Shown: positions 21,596 through 28,037 of the stretch, piece by piece
How positions within the stretch are numbered: position 1 is the stretch's first letter
Layout: each line of letters begins with the position of its first letter
From: a virus
DNA: 29,111 nt
Virus record (IMG/VR): IMGVR_UViG_3300042516_002876
Location: 1-29,111 of that record
Reading direction: 5' to 3' (one strand)
Made by a program: the position numbers and the translations under genes
The notes under the pieces: model-generated
Database searches by the model: none
What the model saw: the letters and a program-made list of their open reading frames with translations, nothing else
What the model was told of the DNA's origin: nothing

Positions 21596-23802
21596 TGCGG
21601 GGCTTGTGCTTGCAGGTTCACGCGCGGCCCCTGAATCGCGCTTGGACCTGTTTCTTCGCCGCCCGTCTGGTTTCCCTGGGCTTGCGCAGCGGCTTCATCC
21701 TGCGGGGCTCCCTGCGGTGCTTGGGACTGCGCCATGGCGGCTGCTTGCGCCATTTTCTCGCGCTGGATGAGTTCTTCGTCGCTCGGGACAACGGACTCGC
21801 CGTCAAGCCCAAGAGTGTTGGTGACGGCTCGTAGAACCGCCCCACGACCGCGGATTCCGAGAATCCCCGTATCCACCGGGTTCGCAGTGGCCTGAAGAAA
21901 CTCAAGCTGCCGCTGACGCTCGGTTTCGCGCTGGATAGCAACCGTAACCCCTTTGACAACGATTCTCTCATCACCTTTGAGTCGCCCTGTCGTATCGGTC
22001 AACATCACGATGTCATAGAGATACTGAAGCAGCGGCTCGAAAATATCAATGTCAATGTTGCTCGCCACCGTCTGCAACATCTTGCTCGCGTTGCCCATGA
22101 GCATCGCAAGGCCAGACGCCGTGCGCCCGGCCCCACCCATACGCTCAGAGCCAGTAATATAGCGCGGAATGGCGCTGGTTTCGTCTGCGATCTGGGTGAA
22201 CTTCTCATAGACGCCGAGAAGCTGCTGCGCGTTCGACGCCGGCTGGAAGAACGAAACCGGGGTGCTGTTCACTGGCATGCCGGGGCGTGTGTTGAACCTC
22301 CACACCCGCCATGGGAACAACTGCGACGTGTCCTCGCCGGCAGCGATGAGGTCTTCGTTGATGGCGACCTGCGGCCCTGACGCCATACTCATGTTGTTCA
22401 CGAGGGCGCGCAGCGAGGCGTTGCACACATCCTGAATGTCCCCAAGCACATCCGGCAGCGAGTTCCCTACCATGGTGCCTGGGACTTTGTTGTAGCTCGT
22501 AATATAGATCGGCGGACGCTCGCGCGGAGACGGCGAGAGCATCGCTTTGATTACGTAGTTGCCAATCATGTAAAGCTGGACTGAATAATCCCGCGTCTCG
22601 TCTGGGATGTCCTTCTCGCTCATCCCAAACTGACGCAGCAAGCGCCCGTGTACGGAGCCGTAGAAGGTGAGACAGTCGAACATCCCGCTCTCGTTTATCT
22701 GCGGGTCTTCCCGACTCTCCTGCTGAGCGCGAGTCGAATCCGTCGCATCCGGCGACTCAACATACCCGTTCTGGTATTCGTCCAGAACCTTGCGGATATT
22801 GTCTTCGTTGAACCCTTTGATCCCCAAAAGCGCATTGATCTCGGAGCGCGACTTACGCTGCCGGTGGACAAAATCTGCTGACTCAACGCTCGACGCCCCC
22901 GGTGTCCACCAGAGGTCAAACGGAGAGCCGCGCATCCAATACATCCGCGACGTGGTGACTTTCTCCACCTTCATCTTGCCGTCAGGTCCAGGAACCCACT
23001 TGATCGAGGGCGACATATGGACTGTCGGGCCGATGATGTAGGCGAACGGGAACATGGACAGGTCCATGAGCGCGTCAGAGAGCGCCTTATAGAACCCGCC
23101 TTCTACGAGGAGGTCGTCAAGATACCGCTGCGCCTCTTTGGCTTCGTCCATCGCCTTCTTGCGCGTGGACTGCTCAAGCGCGGTTTCGAGCGCCGTGCGG
23201 CGGGCGACAACTTCCTCCTCAGACGGAGGGGCGAGCGGCTGTCCCGTCTCCATGTCTGGCAAGCCAACCTGCGAAGCAATAGACGCTGTGGCGAGTTCAG
23301 CGGCGATGAGGTTGTCAACCGCTGCTCGCATGTCGTCTGGAACAGTCGGGTTCGGCGTGGGCGCAATGGCCCATGGCCGCTGATCCGCGCCTAGATAGAT
23401 GTCACGTAGCAGCGCGGTCGCTCCGCGGCACTTCGCAGCGACGATGCGGGCGTAGACTTCAGACCCACCGAACTGTTTGATACGTGCGAGTTTTTCAGGC
23501 TCATACTCACCGTTGAACATTCGCAGCGCTTCGAGCATGCGCGTTGTCCAACCCTGGGAACCGTCACGGTGGCGCTTCATGATGTCGAATTGTTTGCGCA
23601 CATACGCCGCAAGTTCGTCATACGCTGGCTGTAGTTTCGCCTCACGCGCCAACCGCGCTTTTTCTTCCCTGTCGCGGTCCAGCCTGTTCAAATCTGCCGG
23701 CGTCTGCATATTCACCAGCCCACCCCTATTCGGAATCATCGCAGTCTGCACAGGTGCAGCGGTCGGTGTTCCTGGGGATGGTCCGAGAATTGAATTGCTC
23801 AT
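21592..23802 (-). CDS. Portal protein, P22/T7-connector-like, 736 aa
   Basis: I chose ATG at 23802; the upstream in-frame codon would be a TTG. Diagnostic segments are FNGEYEPEKLARIKQFGGSE then VYARIVAAKCRGATALLRDI YLG, MYWMRGSPFDLWWTPGASS, YGSVHGRLLRQFGMSE, and PIYITSYNKVPGTMVGNSLP. These are followed by the crown-side helix NASLRALVNNMSMASGPQV and GAGRTASGLAMLMGNASKML. This is the order found in large podophage portals (clip, stem, wing). The C-terminal 80 residues are Gln/Ala-rich, as in long P22-type barrels. The portal dodecamer is the DNA channel at the capsid vertex and docks the terminase. Confidence 0.9.
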   Translation of the reverse strand: MSNSILGPSPGTPTAAPVQTAMIPNRGGLVNMQTPADLNRLDRDREEKARLAREAKLQPAYDELAAYVRKQFDIMKRHRDGSQGWTTRMLEALRMFNGEYEPEKLARIKQFGGSEVYARIVAAKCRGATALLRDIYLGADQRPWAIAPTPNPTVPDDMRAAVDNLIAAELATASIASQVGLPDMETGQPLAPPSEEEVVARRTALETALEQSTRKKAMDEAKEAQRYLDDLLVEGGFYKALSDALMDLSMFPFAYIIGPTVHMSPSIKWVPGPDGKMKVEKVTTSRMYWMRGSPFDLWWTPGASSVESADFVHRQRKSRSEINALLGIKGFNEDNIRKVLDEYQNGYVESPDATDSTRAQQESREDPQINESGMFDCLTFYGSVHGRLLRQFGMSEKDIPDETRDYSVQLYMIGNYVIKAMLSPSPRERPPIYITSYNKVPGTMVGNSLPDVLGDIQDVCNASLRALVNNMSMASGPQVAINEDLIAAGEDTSQLFPWRVWRFNTRPGMPVNSTPVSFFQPASNAQQLLGVYEKFTQIADETSAIPRYITGSERMGGAGRTASGLAMLMGNASKMLQTVASNIDIDIFEPLLQYLYDIVMLTDTTGRLKGDERIVVKGVTVAIQRETERQRQLEFLQATANPVDTGILGIRGRGAVLRAVTNTLGLDGESVVPSDEELIQREKMAQAAAMAQSQAPQGAPQDEAAAQAQGNQTGGEETGPSAIQGPRVNLQAQAPQ

Positions 23803-23824
23803 CGCGTTGTTGCCTTCATATAAG
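23795..23824 (+). promoter_or_regulatory. Possible promoter for the terminase genes
   Basis: TTGCTC, an 18-base spacer and TATAAG lie across the first codons of the divergent portal gene, about 50 bases before terS. The -10 is five of six, the -35 three of six. It is weak evidence, but some plus-strand promoter must lie near here because terS has no plus-strand gene upstream. Confidence 0.3.
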
Positions 23825-23874
23825 AAAGCCGCCAAGTTAAGGGCGCGGCTAGACCCCCTGGCAGGAGTGATATA

Positions 23875-24372
23875 ATGGCACAGACGGATGCGGATTCACA
23901 AGTACCGACTATCCTTGACCCCAGTTTTGCGTCTATGGCGCGTGAATTGGCCCAAGATATACGCTCTCCAGACGACATTTTGAAGGATTACGGCTTCACA
24001 GGAGCAGGCGACCCGAAGTGGCTTTTCCTCCAAAAAAGCGCCGATTTCAGGCGTTTACTCGCGGAATCAGCCAAAGAATGGAACGCTGCGGACTCCACAA
24101 GGCGGCGAGTCCAGTTGAAATCCCTCGTCAGCCTCGAAATGACCCTGCCCAACCTCCATTCGCTTATCAATGACTCGCGGACGCAGCCGGCTGTGAGGAT
24201 CGACGGTGCCAAACTCCTCCAATCAATCGCCGGACTCGGCGGTCCTGCGCGAATCAATGAGGGGGAGAGTGGCGGGGGCGTGTCCATCAATATCAATTTC
24301 GGCGGGAACAGCGTCAGCGTGCAGAAGGCCCCGATTATAGAGGGTAAGGCAGAGGATGCAGACGATGAGTAA
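23875..24372 (+). CDS. terS: Terminase small subunit, 165 aa
   Basis: ATG at 23875 has AGGAG seven bases upstream. The helical N-terminal half (ELAQDIRSPDDILKDYGFTG, then WLFLQKSADFRRLLAESAKE) and the middle (SLVSLEMTLPNLHSLINDSR) follow the layout of podophage small terminases. A Gly-rich turn, a beta end (GGVSININFGGNSVSV) and an acidic tail (EDADDE) complete it. Small subunits form a ring, bind the packaging site and stimulate the large subunit. The gene overlaps terL by eight bases and is divergent from portal, which is unusual. Confidence 0.8.
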   Translation: MAQTDADSQVPTILDPSFASMARELAQDIRSPDDILKDYGFTGAGDPKWLFLQKSADFRRLLAESAKEWNAADSTRRRVQLKSLVSLEMTLPNLHSLINDSRTQPAVRIDGAKLLQSIAGLGGPARINEGESGGGVSININFGGNSVSVQKAPIIEGKAEDADDE

Positions 24373-25861
24373 GCAGAAGACCAGCATCGTCGGCAACGAG
24401 ATCAGCTACAACGCGCCGGTAACTGTCTCCTCCTTCATGGAGAGTGAGTCTTTCGTTCGTTTCATCCTCGGCCCGGTGGGCTCCGGTAAGACGACGGGCT
24501 GCATGTTCGAGTCACTGCGCCGCGCATGCGAGCAGCAGCCTGGGCCAGACGGCATCAGACGCACACGCGCGGTGATCGTGCGTAATACCCTCTCGCAGAT
24601 GAAGCAGACAGTCCTCAAGGACGTGGAGACGTGGCTCGGCTCCATCGCCTATTTCAAGGCGTCGGAGAACCTTATTCAAATCCGCGTGGGCGACGTGCAT
24701 AGCGACTGGTACCTGATCCCACTCGACGATCCGGCGAACCAGCAGCGCCTTCTCTCGCTTCAGCTATCGTGGGCGTGGATCAACGAGTTCATCGAAGTGG
24801 ACCCTGACCTCATCCCCGCAATCGCCGGGCGCCTTGGCCGTTACCCATCAGCAGCGCAGGGTGGCCCCACATGGTTCGGCATCATCGGTGACAGTAATAT
24901 GCCCAACGCCGGCTCACGCTGGCATGAGCTTCTTGACGTGAACAAGCCCGAGGACTGGTCCGTGCATATCCAGCCGGGCGGCTTGAGCGAAAGCGCCGAG
25001 AACCTCAATTATCTGACCCAGACGAACGAGACTCTCAAACTGGCGCTGAATCACCCAAAGCGGCTTGACCAAGGCCGGGAATACTACCGGCGACTGGCGC
25101 GGCAGCACGCGGGCAACTGGGTGAAACGATACGTGCATGCGCAGTACGGCGACGACCCAGACGGAACGGCGGTGTTTCGCGAGAGCTTCAACCGCGAGTT
25201 CCACGTCTCCAAGACGCCGCTGGAACCTTCAGACTCGCTCCCGATCATCGTCGCGCAGGATTTTGGACGTAACCCATGCGCGGTCATCCTTCAGCCGAAC
25301 CACCGCGGCCAAGTGCTGGTCCTTGAGGAGATCGAAGCACAGAATATGGGGTTGGAACTGCATGTGACGCAGAACATCCGCCCTATCCTCAACAAGCCGG
25401 AATACATCGGCAAGTCGGTCATTTTCGTTGGCGACCCGTCTGGGGTGGCTAAAAACTCCATTTCTGAACTGGATATGTTCGCCTACCTCGAAACCCAAGG
25501 CTTTATTGCCTATCCAGCGCCCACGAACGACATCGACCTGCGAATCCAGGCTGTGGAGTCCCTTCTGTCGCAGAATATCGGCGGCAAACCCATGCTGCAT
25601 ATCGACGGGACACGCTGCCCGAGGCTCGTGCAGGCGCTCCACACCAAGTACCTATACGCCAAGCGCAAGGACGGCGAGAACCGCTCCATCCCCGAGAAAA
25701 AGCACCCCTGGTCGGACCTCATCGACGCCCTGCAATACGGCGCTCTGTGCGTTCAGGGTGGGTTCCACCAGATGCTCAAACGCGATATTCGCCGCCGCTT
25801 GGATGGTCAGACACGGGCGCGTGAGCCTCAGATGCGTATTGACGCTAGAGGGTGGACATAA
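24365..25861 (+). CDS. terL: Terminase large subunit (packaging ATPase and nuclease), 498 aa
   Basis: I chose ATG at 24365, nine bases after GAGG; an ATG at 24356 would add three residues. Walker A is GPVGSGKTTG at residues 36-45. Walker B is the WAWINEF segment at 136-142, with Glu141 as likely catalytic base. The C-terminal nuclease has PIIVAQDFGRNP (first acidic residue), VIFVGDPSGVAKN (second) and HPWSDLIDALQYG (third), the RNase-H-like order of the family. The enzyme translocates DNA through portal and cuts concatemers. Length is normal. Confidence 0.93.
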   Translation: MSKQKTSIVGNEISYNAPVTVSSFMESESFVRFILGPVGSGKTTGCMFESLRRACEQQPGPDGIRRTRAVIVRNTLSQMKQTVLKDVETWLGSIAYFKASENLIQIRVGDVHSDWYLIPLDDPANQQRLLSLQLSWAWINEFIEVDPDLIPAIAGRLGRYPSAAQGGPTWFGIIGDSNMPNAGSRWHELLDVNKPEDWSVHIQPGGLSESAENLNYLTQTNETLKLALNHPKRLDQGREYYRRLARQHAGNWVKRYVHAQYGDDPDGTAVFRESFNREFHVSKTPLEPSDSLPIIVAQDFGRNPCAVILQPNHRGQVLVLEEIEAQNMGLELHVTQNIRPILNKPEYIGKSVIFVGDPSGVAKNSISELDMFAYLETQGFIAYPAPTNDIDLRIQAVESLLSQNIGGKPMLHIDGTRCPRLVQALHTKYLYAKRKDGENRSIPEKKHPWSDLIDALQYGALCVQGGFHQMLKRDIRRRLDGQTRAREPQMRIDARGWT

Positions 25862-25889
25862 AAAATCCCCGACGATTGCTCGTCGGGGA
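25860..25889 (-). terminator. Intrinsic terminator for the regulator operon, between convergent units
   Basis: A perfect ten-base stem TCCCCGACGA / TCGTCGGGGA with loop TTGC begins five bases after the terL stop. On the minus strand it is followed by six U residues, a good intrinsic terminator for the three-gene operon to its right. On the plus strand the tail is AGTGCC, so it is a weaker stop for terL. Confidence 0.8.
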
Positions 25890-25943
25890 AGTGCCGGGAA
25901 GGATCAGTGTAGAAGAAATGCTGCCGGCGTGTTTATGCCACGG

Positions 25944-26423
25944 TTACTCGGCGGTGTCAAGCACATTTACGTCAAGCGGCTCCTGCGGCACCGCCATCTT
26001 CAATTTCTTCCGTGCGGGTGTCTTTGCTGGCTTAGCCACGGCAGGTGTTGTGCGCCCGACGAGCTTAGTCGTCAGATCACGCCCAAACAGAAGACCGTCA
26101 ATGTTGGCGAGCCTGAAGCTCTCCGACATCGTTTTCGCCATGTCGAAAATGCGCTTCTCCTGCGCCGTGCGCGGCTTCATGACGAGCGAAGCCTGCTTGA
26201 TCACGAAAGAGCGATTGACGCCGAGGCGCTGCGCGATTTCTTCCGTCGGCGTGCCCTGCTCGGCAAGGAAGTGGATGCAGAACGCACGAACGACGTAGAA
26301 CGTCGGCGCGCAGCGAAATTCCGTCTCGCTTGCTTTCGTTTTTGCCTTCAGTTTGTTTTCGTAAGCTGAACTACTCTTTGTTCTTGTGGCGGGCTTCATT
26401 TTTGCGTTGGTTTTACGAGGCAT
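25944..26423 (-). CDS. Helix-turn-helix-like DNA-binding protein, 159 aa
   Basis: ATG at 26423 follows AGGAGA and lies inside the last codons of the RHH gene. The N-terminal 45 residues are Lys-rich (MPRKTNAKMKPATRTKSSSA). The middle holds a recruitment-type HTH, GTPTEEIAQRLGVNRSFVIK, on about residues 74-93, followed by another helix. The C-terminus is Lys/Pro-rich again. It could be a transcription regulator or a packaging-related DNA binder. It is the last gene of an operon that also encodes an RHH protein and ends at a terminator. Confidence 0.7.
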   Translation of the reverse strand: MPRKTNAKMKPATRTKSSSAYENKLKAKTKASETEFRCAPTFYVVRAFCIHFLAEQGTPTEEIAQRLGVNRSFVIKQASLVMKPRTAQEKRIFDMAKTMSESFRLANIDGLLFGRDLTTKLVGRTTPAVAKPAKTPARKKLKMAVPQEPLDVNVLDTAE

Positions 26424-26667
26424 GATCTTCTCCTGTTTGTTTCGGATGGAGTATCTCTGCTTGGCGCAGTAGACTGTTGATTTCGTGAAGGGGTGCGAGT
26501 TTGTGCGCCTTCTCATATTCGTTCAGGTATTGGTCAAGCGCACGGCGAATGTGATCTTGCGTCGGCAGTCCGTCATAGGCTGTCACGCGCTCCAACCGAA
26601 GCATCTGCATCGGGGTAATCCTGATCGTGATTGGTTGAAGCTTTTCGTCGAGTTTTCGGCGGGCCAT
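26413..26667 (-). CDS. Ribbon-helix-helix (Arc/MetJ-type) DNA-binding protein, 84 aa
   Basis: ATG at 26667 follows GGAAGGA; a TTG two codons upstream is less likely. The strand QPITIRITPMQMLRLERVTA then YDGLPTQDHIRRALDQYLNE has the RHH order: a beta strand with alternating hydrophobic and polar residues (PITIRI), a helix, a GLPTQDHIR turn, and a second helix. RHH dimers insert the strand into the DNA major groove and often repress their own promoter. A near-consensus promoter with an inverted repeat lies upstream of this operon and is its likely target. Confidence 0.8.
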   Translation of the reverse strand: MARRKLDEKLQPITIRITPMQMLRLERVTAYDGLPTQDHIRRALDQYLNEYEKAHKLAPLHEINSLLRQAEILHPKQTGEDHAS

Positions 26668-26669
26668 CG

Positions 26670-26834
26670 TCAATCCTTCCGGTATTGGCGCGGTTTCTCG
26701 CGTGTAATGGTGCAGTTGCGCAGCACAATCGTTCCATCAGGACGGACGAATAAACCATCTGGAAGGGTTGTGTTGTCGAGTTCGATCTTCACGACGGTCG
26801 GTACTGCGGGGTTGATGTGGAGGTGTTCAGACAT
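26670..26834 (-). CDS. Hypothetical small protein, 54 aa, first gene of regulator operon
   Basis: I read this from the minus strand, starting at ATG 26834 after AAGGA: MSEHLHINPAVPTVVKIELD then NTTLPDGLFVRPDGTIVLRN then CTITREKPRQYRKD. It is short and beta-rich, with a DGLFVRPDGTIVLRN hairpin-like pattern. Its end carries the GGAAGGA ribosome site of the RHH gene. No family recognised. It lies 30 bases beyond the predicted -10 of the promoter, so it is the leading gene of the transcript. Confidence 0.65.
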   Translation of the reverse strand: MSEHLHINPAVPTVVKIELDNTTLPDGLFVRPDGTIVLRNCTITREKPRQYRKD

Positions 26835-26863
26835 CGTGGTTCCTTGGTGTTGGGGACAAGGGG

Positions 26864-26892
26864 TATATAGTACACTTTTTGGGGGGTTTCAA
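26864..26892 (-). promoter_or_regulatory. Sigma70-like promoter for the regulator operon
   Basis: On the minus strand TTGAAA (26887-26892) is separated by 17 bases from TATATA (26864-26869), near consensus with ideal spacing. The start codon of the first gene is 30 bases downstream. Confidence 0.75.
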
Positions 26893-26907
26893 GGGTAAAA
26901 GTGTACT
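26869..26907. promoter_or_regulatory. Inverted-repeat operator overlapping the promoter
   Basis: AGTACACTTTT (26869-26879) and AAAAGTGTACT (26897-26907) are perfect 11-base inverted arms with a 17-base spacer. One arm lies between -10 and -35, the other just upstream of -35. Half-sites about 28 bases apart, centre to centre, would suit two repressor dimers. The RHH protein of the operon is the natural candidate ligand. Confidence 0.65.
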
Positions 26908-26931
26908 TTTATTTTTGGTGTCGGGGGTATG

Positions 26932-26974
26932 TGTGGCTTACCTCCTGCCACAACGCCGGGCCTGGGGGGCGTTG
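26932..26974 (+). other. Tandem stem-loops in plus-strand leader
   Basis: TGTGGC/GCCACA (26932-26937 with 26947-26952) is followed by CAACGCC/GGCGTTG (26951-26957 with 26968-26974). They share two bases, CA, at 26951-26952. They lie in the 180-base leader between the operator and the first plus-strand small gene. No clear plus-strand -35/-10 pair was found here. Confidence 0.35.
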
Positions 26975-27008
26975 TCCAGATGGGGGTGGGACTCTCGGAA
27001 TCGATGGC

Positions 27009-27064
27009 GCAAAGCCGGAATCTGGCGATTCCTTAAATGTAGGGTCAACCTACTTGCTCTTTGA
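27009..27064 (+). promoter_or_regulatory. Composite nut-like leader element, copy 1
   Basis: 27 bases (27009-27035) recur exactly at 27876-27902. They contain the inverted repeat GGAATC-TGGC-GATTCC. Next is a small hairpin, GTAGG-GTCAA-CCTAC (27039-27053), then TGCTCTTTGA (27055-27064). The last resembles the boxA of rRNA and phage antitermination sites (TGCTCTTTAACA). The hairpin-then-boxA order is that of rRNA leaders. It ends 13 bases before the ATG at 27078. Confidence 0.55.
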
Positions 27065-27077
27065 AAAGGAAATCAGA

Positions 27078-27266
27078 ATGAAAAAGACAGGCGGAATATA
27101 TTTCTGGCAAGTCGGTGGCATCGGTGGGTCGTTCTATGTGACTCGCGCGGCGCGGCCAAAAGTGGAACGCATGAAGCGCGTATCACTTTACGCTTGCATG
27201 ATCTTAGCAGCAGGCGCCTTCGGTTACTTCGGCACCTGGGGCGCACTCGCTGCAATCTATGGATAA
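27078..27266 (+). CDS. Small membrane protein, 62 aa
   Basis: ATG at 27078 follows AAAAGGA. The first 25 residues are polar and Gly/aromatic-rich (MKKTGGIYFWQVGGIGGSFY); a basic stretch RAARPKVERMKR precedes one hydrophobic helix, VSLYACMILAAGAFGYFGTW, and GALAAIYG ends the protein. The positive charges before the helix predict the N-terminus inside. No family recognised. It is the first gene after the nut-like leader and is followed by a UUCG hairpin. Confidence 0.65.
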   Translation: MKKTGGIYFWQVGGIGGSFYVTRAARPKVERMKRVSLYACMILAAGAFGYFGTWGALAAIYG

Positions 27267-27267
27267 C

Positions 27268-27310
27268 GAGCGGGGCTTCGGCCCCGCTCCCTTCCCTCGA
27301 ACAATGGAGA
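27268..27310 (+). repeat. UUCG hairpin plus ribosome-site cassette, copy A
   Basis: GAGCGGGGC and GCCCCGCTC form a nine-base stem capped by TTCG, the extra-stable tetraloop. Then comes CCTTCCCTCGAACAATGGAG, which ends in the ribosome site of the next gene. From 27269 to 27310 it matches copy B (27486-27527) at 41 of 42 bases. Without a U tract it is more likely an mRNA stabiliser or weak terminator. Confidence 0.75.
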
Positions 27311-27318
27311 ATCAGACA

Positions 27319-27483
27319 ATGTACACGTTTCTATCTTGGTACTCGCCATTCTGGGGACCGTCTCGTTCGACTAAAACAAATTGTGATCCGGGTTCCATGC
27401 CTTATAGCGGCCTTATGTTTTTACCCGGCGAACAAATCAGAACAACCGCGTTTTGGTTGGGCGCTGAAGGTGAACAAGACTGA
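27319..27483 (+). CDS. Hypothetical small protein, 54 aa
   Basis: ATG at 27319 has GGAG nine bases upstream, in the conserved cassette. Product: MYTFLSWYSPFWGPSRSTKT then NCDPGSMPYSGLMFLPGEQI then RTTAFWLGAEGEQD. It is rich in Trp, Tyr, Phe and Pro, with no membrane helix or known domain. An in-frame ATG at 27259 would translate through the hairpin and is less likely. Flanked on both sides by UUCG hairpin cassettes. Confidence 0.6.
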   Translation: MYTFLSWYSPFWGPSRSTKTNCDPGSMPYSGLMFLPGEQIRTTAFWLGAEGEQD

Positions 27484-27485
27484 CA

Positions 27486-27527
27486 AGCGGGGCTTCGGCC
27501 CCGCTCCCTTCCCTCGAACAACGGAGA
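27486..27527 (+). repeat. UUCG hairpin plus ribosome-site cassette, copy B
   Basis: AGCGGGGC and GCCCCGCT form an eight-base stem with loop TTCG, followed by CCCTTCCCTCGAACAACGGA. The single difference from copy A (C at 27522 for T at 27305) removes an ATG in front of GGAG. Confidence 0.75.
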
Positions 27528-27534
27528 CATGAAC

Positions 27535-27768
27535 ATGAGACTTATCGCTTGCCGCACCTACAAAATCACCATCACCATCGAAGGTAAGTCAGCGAGTGCA
27601 AAGCACTGGCGCATTAACAGCGCGGCACGAATGGCCGCTGATCAACTCGAAGACGTTGACGCGAAAGTCTTACGCTTCCTCGTTAATGGTGTGAAACTAA
27701 AATCGCGCTTCGCTGTAGGCTGGAGAGTCAGTCGCGGCAACGACTGGGCAGAGTGCAAGGTGACATGA
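27535..27768 (+). CDS. Hypothetical small basic protein, 77 aa
   Basis: ATG at 27535 lies eight bases after GGAG; an ATG at 27529 is too close to the ribosome site, though possible. Product begins MRLIACRTYKITITIEGKSA and continues HWRINSAARMAADQLEDVDA then KVLRFLVNGVKLKSRFAVGW. The pattern is strand, helix, strand, with basic residues, like a small alpha/beta fold. No family named. It is the last gene before a strong terminator. Confidence 0.65.
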   Translation: MRLIACRTYKITITIEGKSASAKHWRINSAARMAADQLEDVDAKVLRFLVNGVKLKSRFAVGWRVSRGNDWAECKVT

Positions 27769-27771
27769 TCG

Positions 27772-27794
27772 AGGGGGCTTCGGCCCCCTTTTTC
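27772..27794 (+). terminator. Strong intrinsic terminator of the small-gene operon
   Basis: AGGGGGC-TTCG-GCCCCCT gives a seven-base GC stem with a UUCG loop and is followed by TTTTC on the plus strand. It begins three bases after the stop of the 77-residue gene. The loop is the same as in the two upstream hairpin cassettes, but here a U tract makes it a true terminator. Confidence 0.88.
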
Positions 27795-27860
27795 TTTGGT
27801 CGCGCGCAAGACGCGCTATCACACCCACCGCGCGGTCCCTTTGCGCTTTTAATGGCGCGT

Positions 27861-27874
27861 GACTCGCGCGAGTC
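27861..27874. repeat. Perfect 14-base palindrome with two GANTC sites
   Basis: GACTCGCGCGAGTC is fully self-complementary and lies two bases before the second nut-like element. Copy 1 has the looser GACTC-TCG-GAATC in the corresponding place (26990-27002). It may be a protein-binding site. GACTC and GAGTC are CcrM-type methylation sites. Confidence 0.6.
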
Positions 27875-27875
27875 A

Positions 27876-27931
27876 GCAAAGCCGGAATCTGGCGATTCCT
27901 TATTCGAAGGGTTCGCCCTGATGCTCTTTGA
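27876..27931 (+). promoter_or_regulatory. Composite nut-like leader element, copy 2
   Basis: The first 27 bases (27876-27902) equal copy 1. The hairpin is AGGG-TTCG-CCCT (27908-27919): its bases differ from copy 1 but pairing is kept. TGCTCTTTGA (27922-27931) is identical and at the same 19-base distance. It is the leader of the 351-residue gene. Confidence 0.55.
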
Positions 27932-27992
27932 TTCTTGAATCGGAAAACATTTTCAGCGTGTCGCAATGGTGCGGCGCGTTGGTTCAAACCTC

Positions 27993-28019
27993 GCGATGCG
28001 CCGCGACAAGGCGCATCGC
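27993..28019 (+). promoter_or_regulatory. Ten-base-pair leader hairpin before the 351-aa gene
   Basis: GCGATGCGCC (27993-28002) pairs perfectly with GGCGCATCGC (28010-28019) across GCGACAA. It ends four bases before the AGGAG ribosome site (28024-28028). It probably protects the mRNA 5' region or controls ribosome access. Confidence 0.6.
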
Positions 28020-28037
28020 ATATAGGAGAATTGCGAC

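Noticed and set aside
23871-23876. TATAAT overlapping the terS start codon as a promoter -10
   Set aside because: No -35-like hexamer lies at the right distance, and the gene has a normal ribosome site, so a leaderless message is unlikely.
25866-25889. The hairpin as a strong terminator of terL
   Set aside because: The plus-strand tail lacks a U tract; the U tract is on the minus strand, so I assign it to the convergent operon.
27259-27318. Upstream ATG that would extend the 54-residue protein through the hairpin
   Set aside because: The hairpin cassette is conserved as a unit in front of another gene in a different context, and the ATG at 27319 has the proper ribosome site.
27268-27527. 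The repeated hairpins as a CRISPR array or attachment site
   Set aside because: Only two copies, separated by a gene, with UUCG hairpins and ribosome sites; no regular spacers and no integrase nearby.
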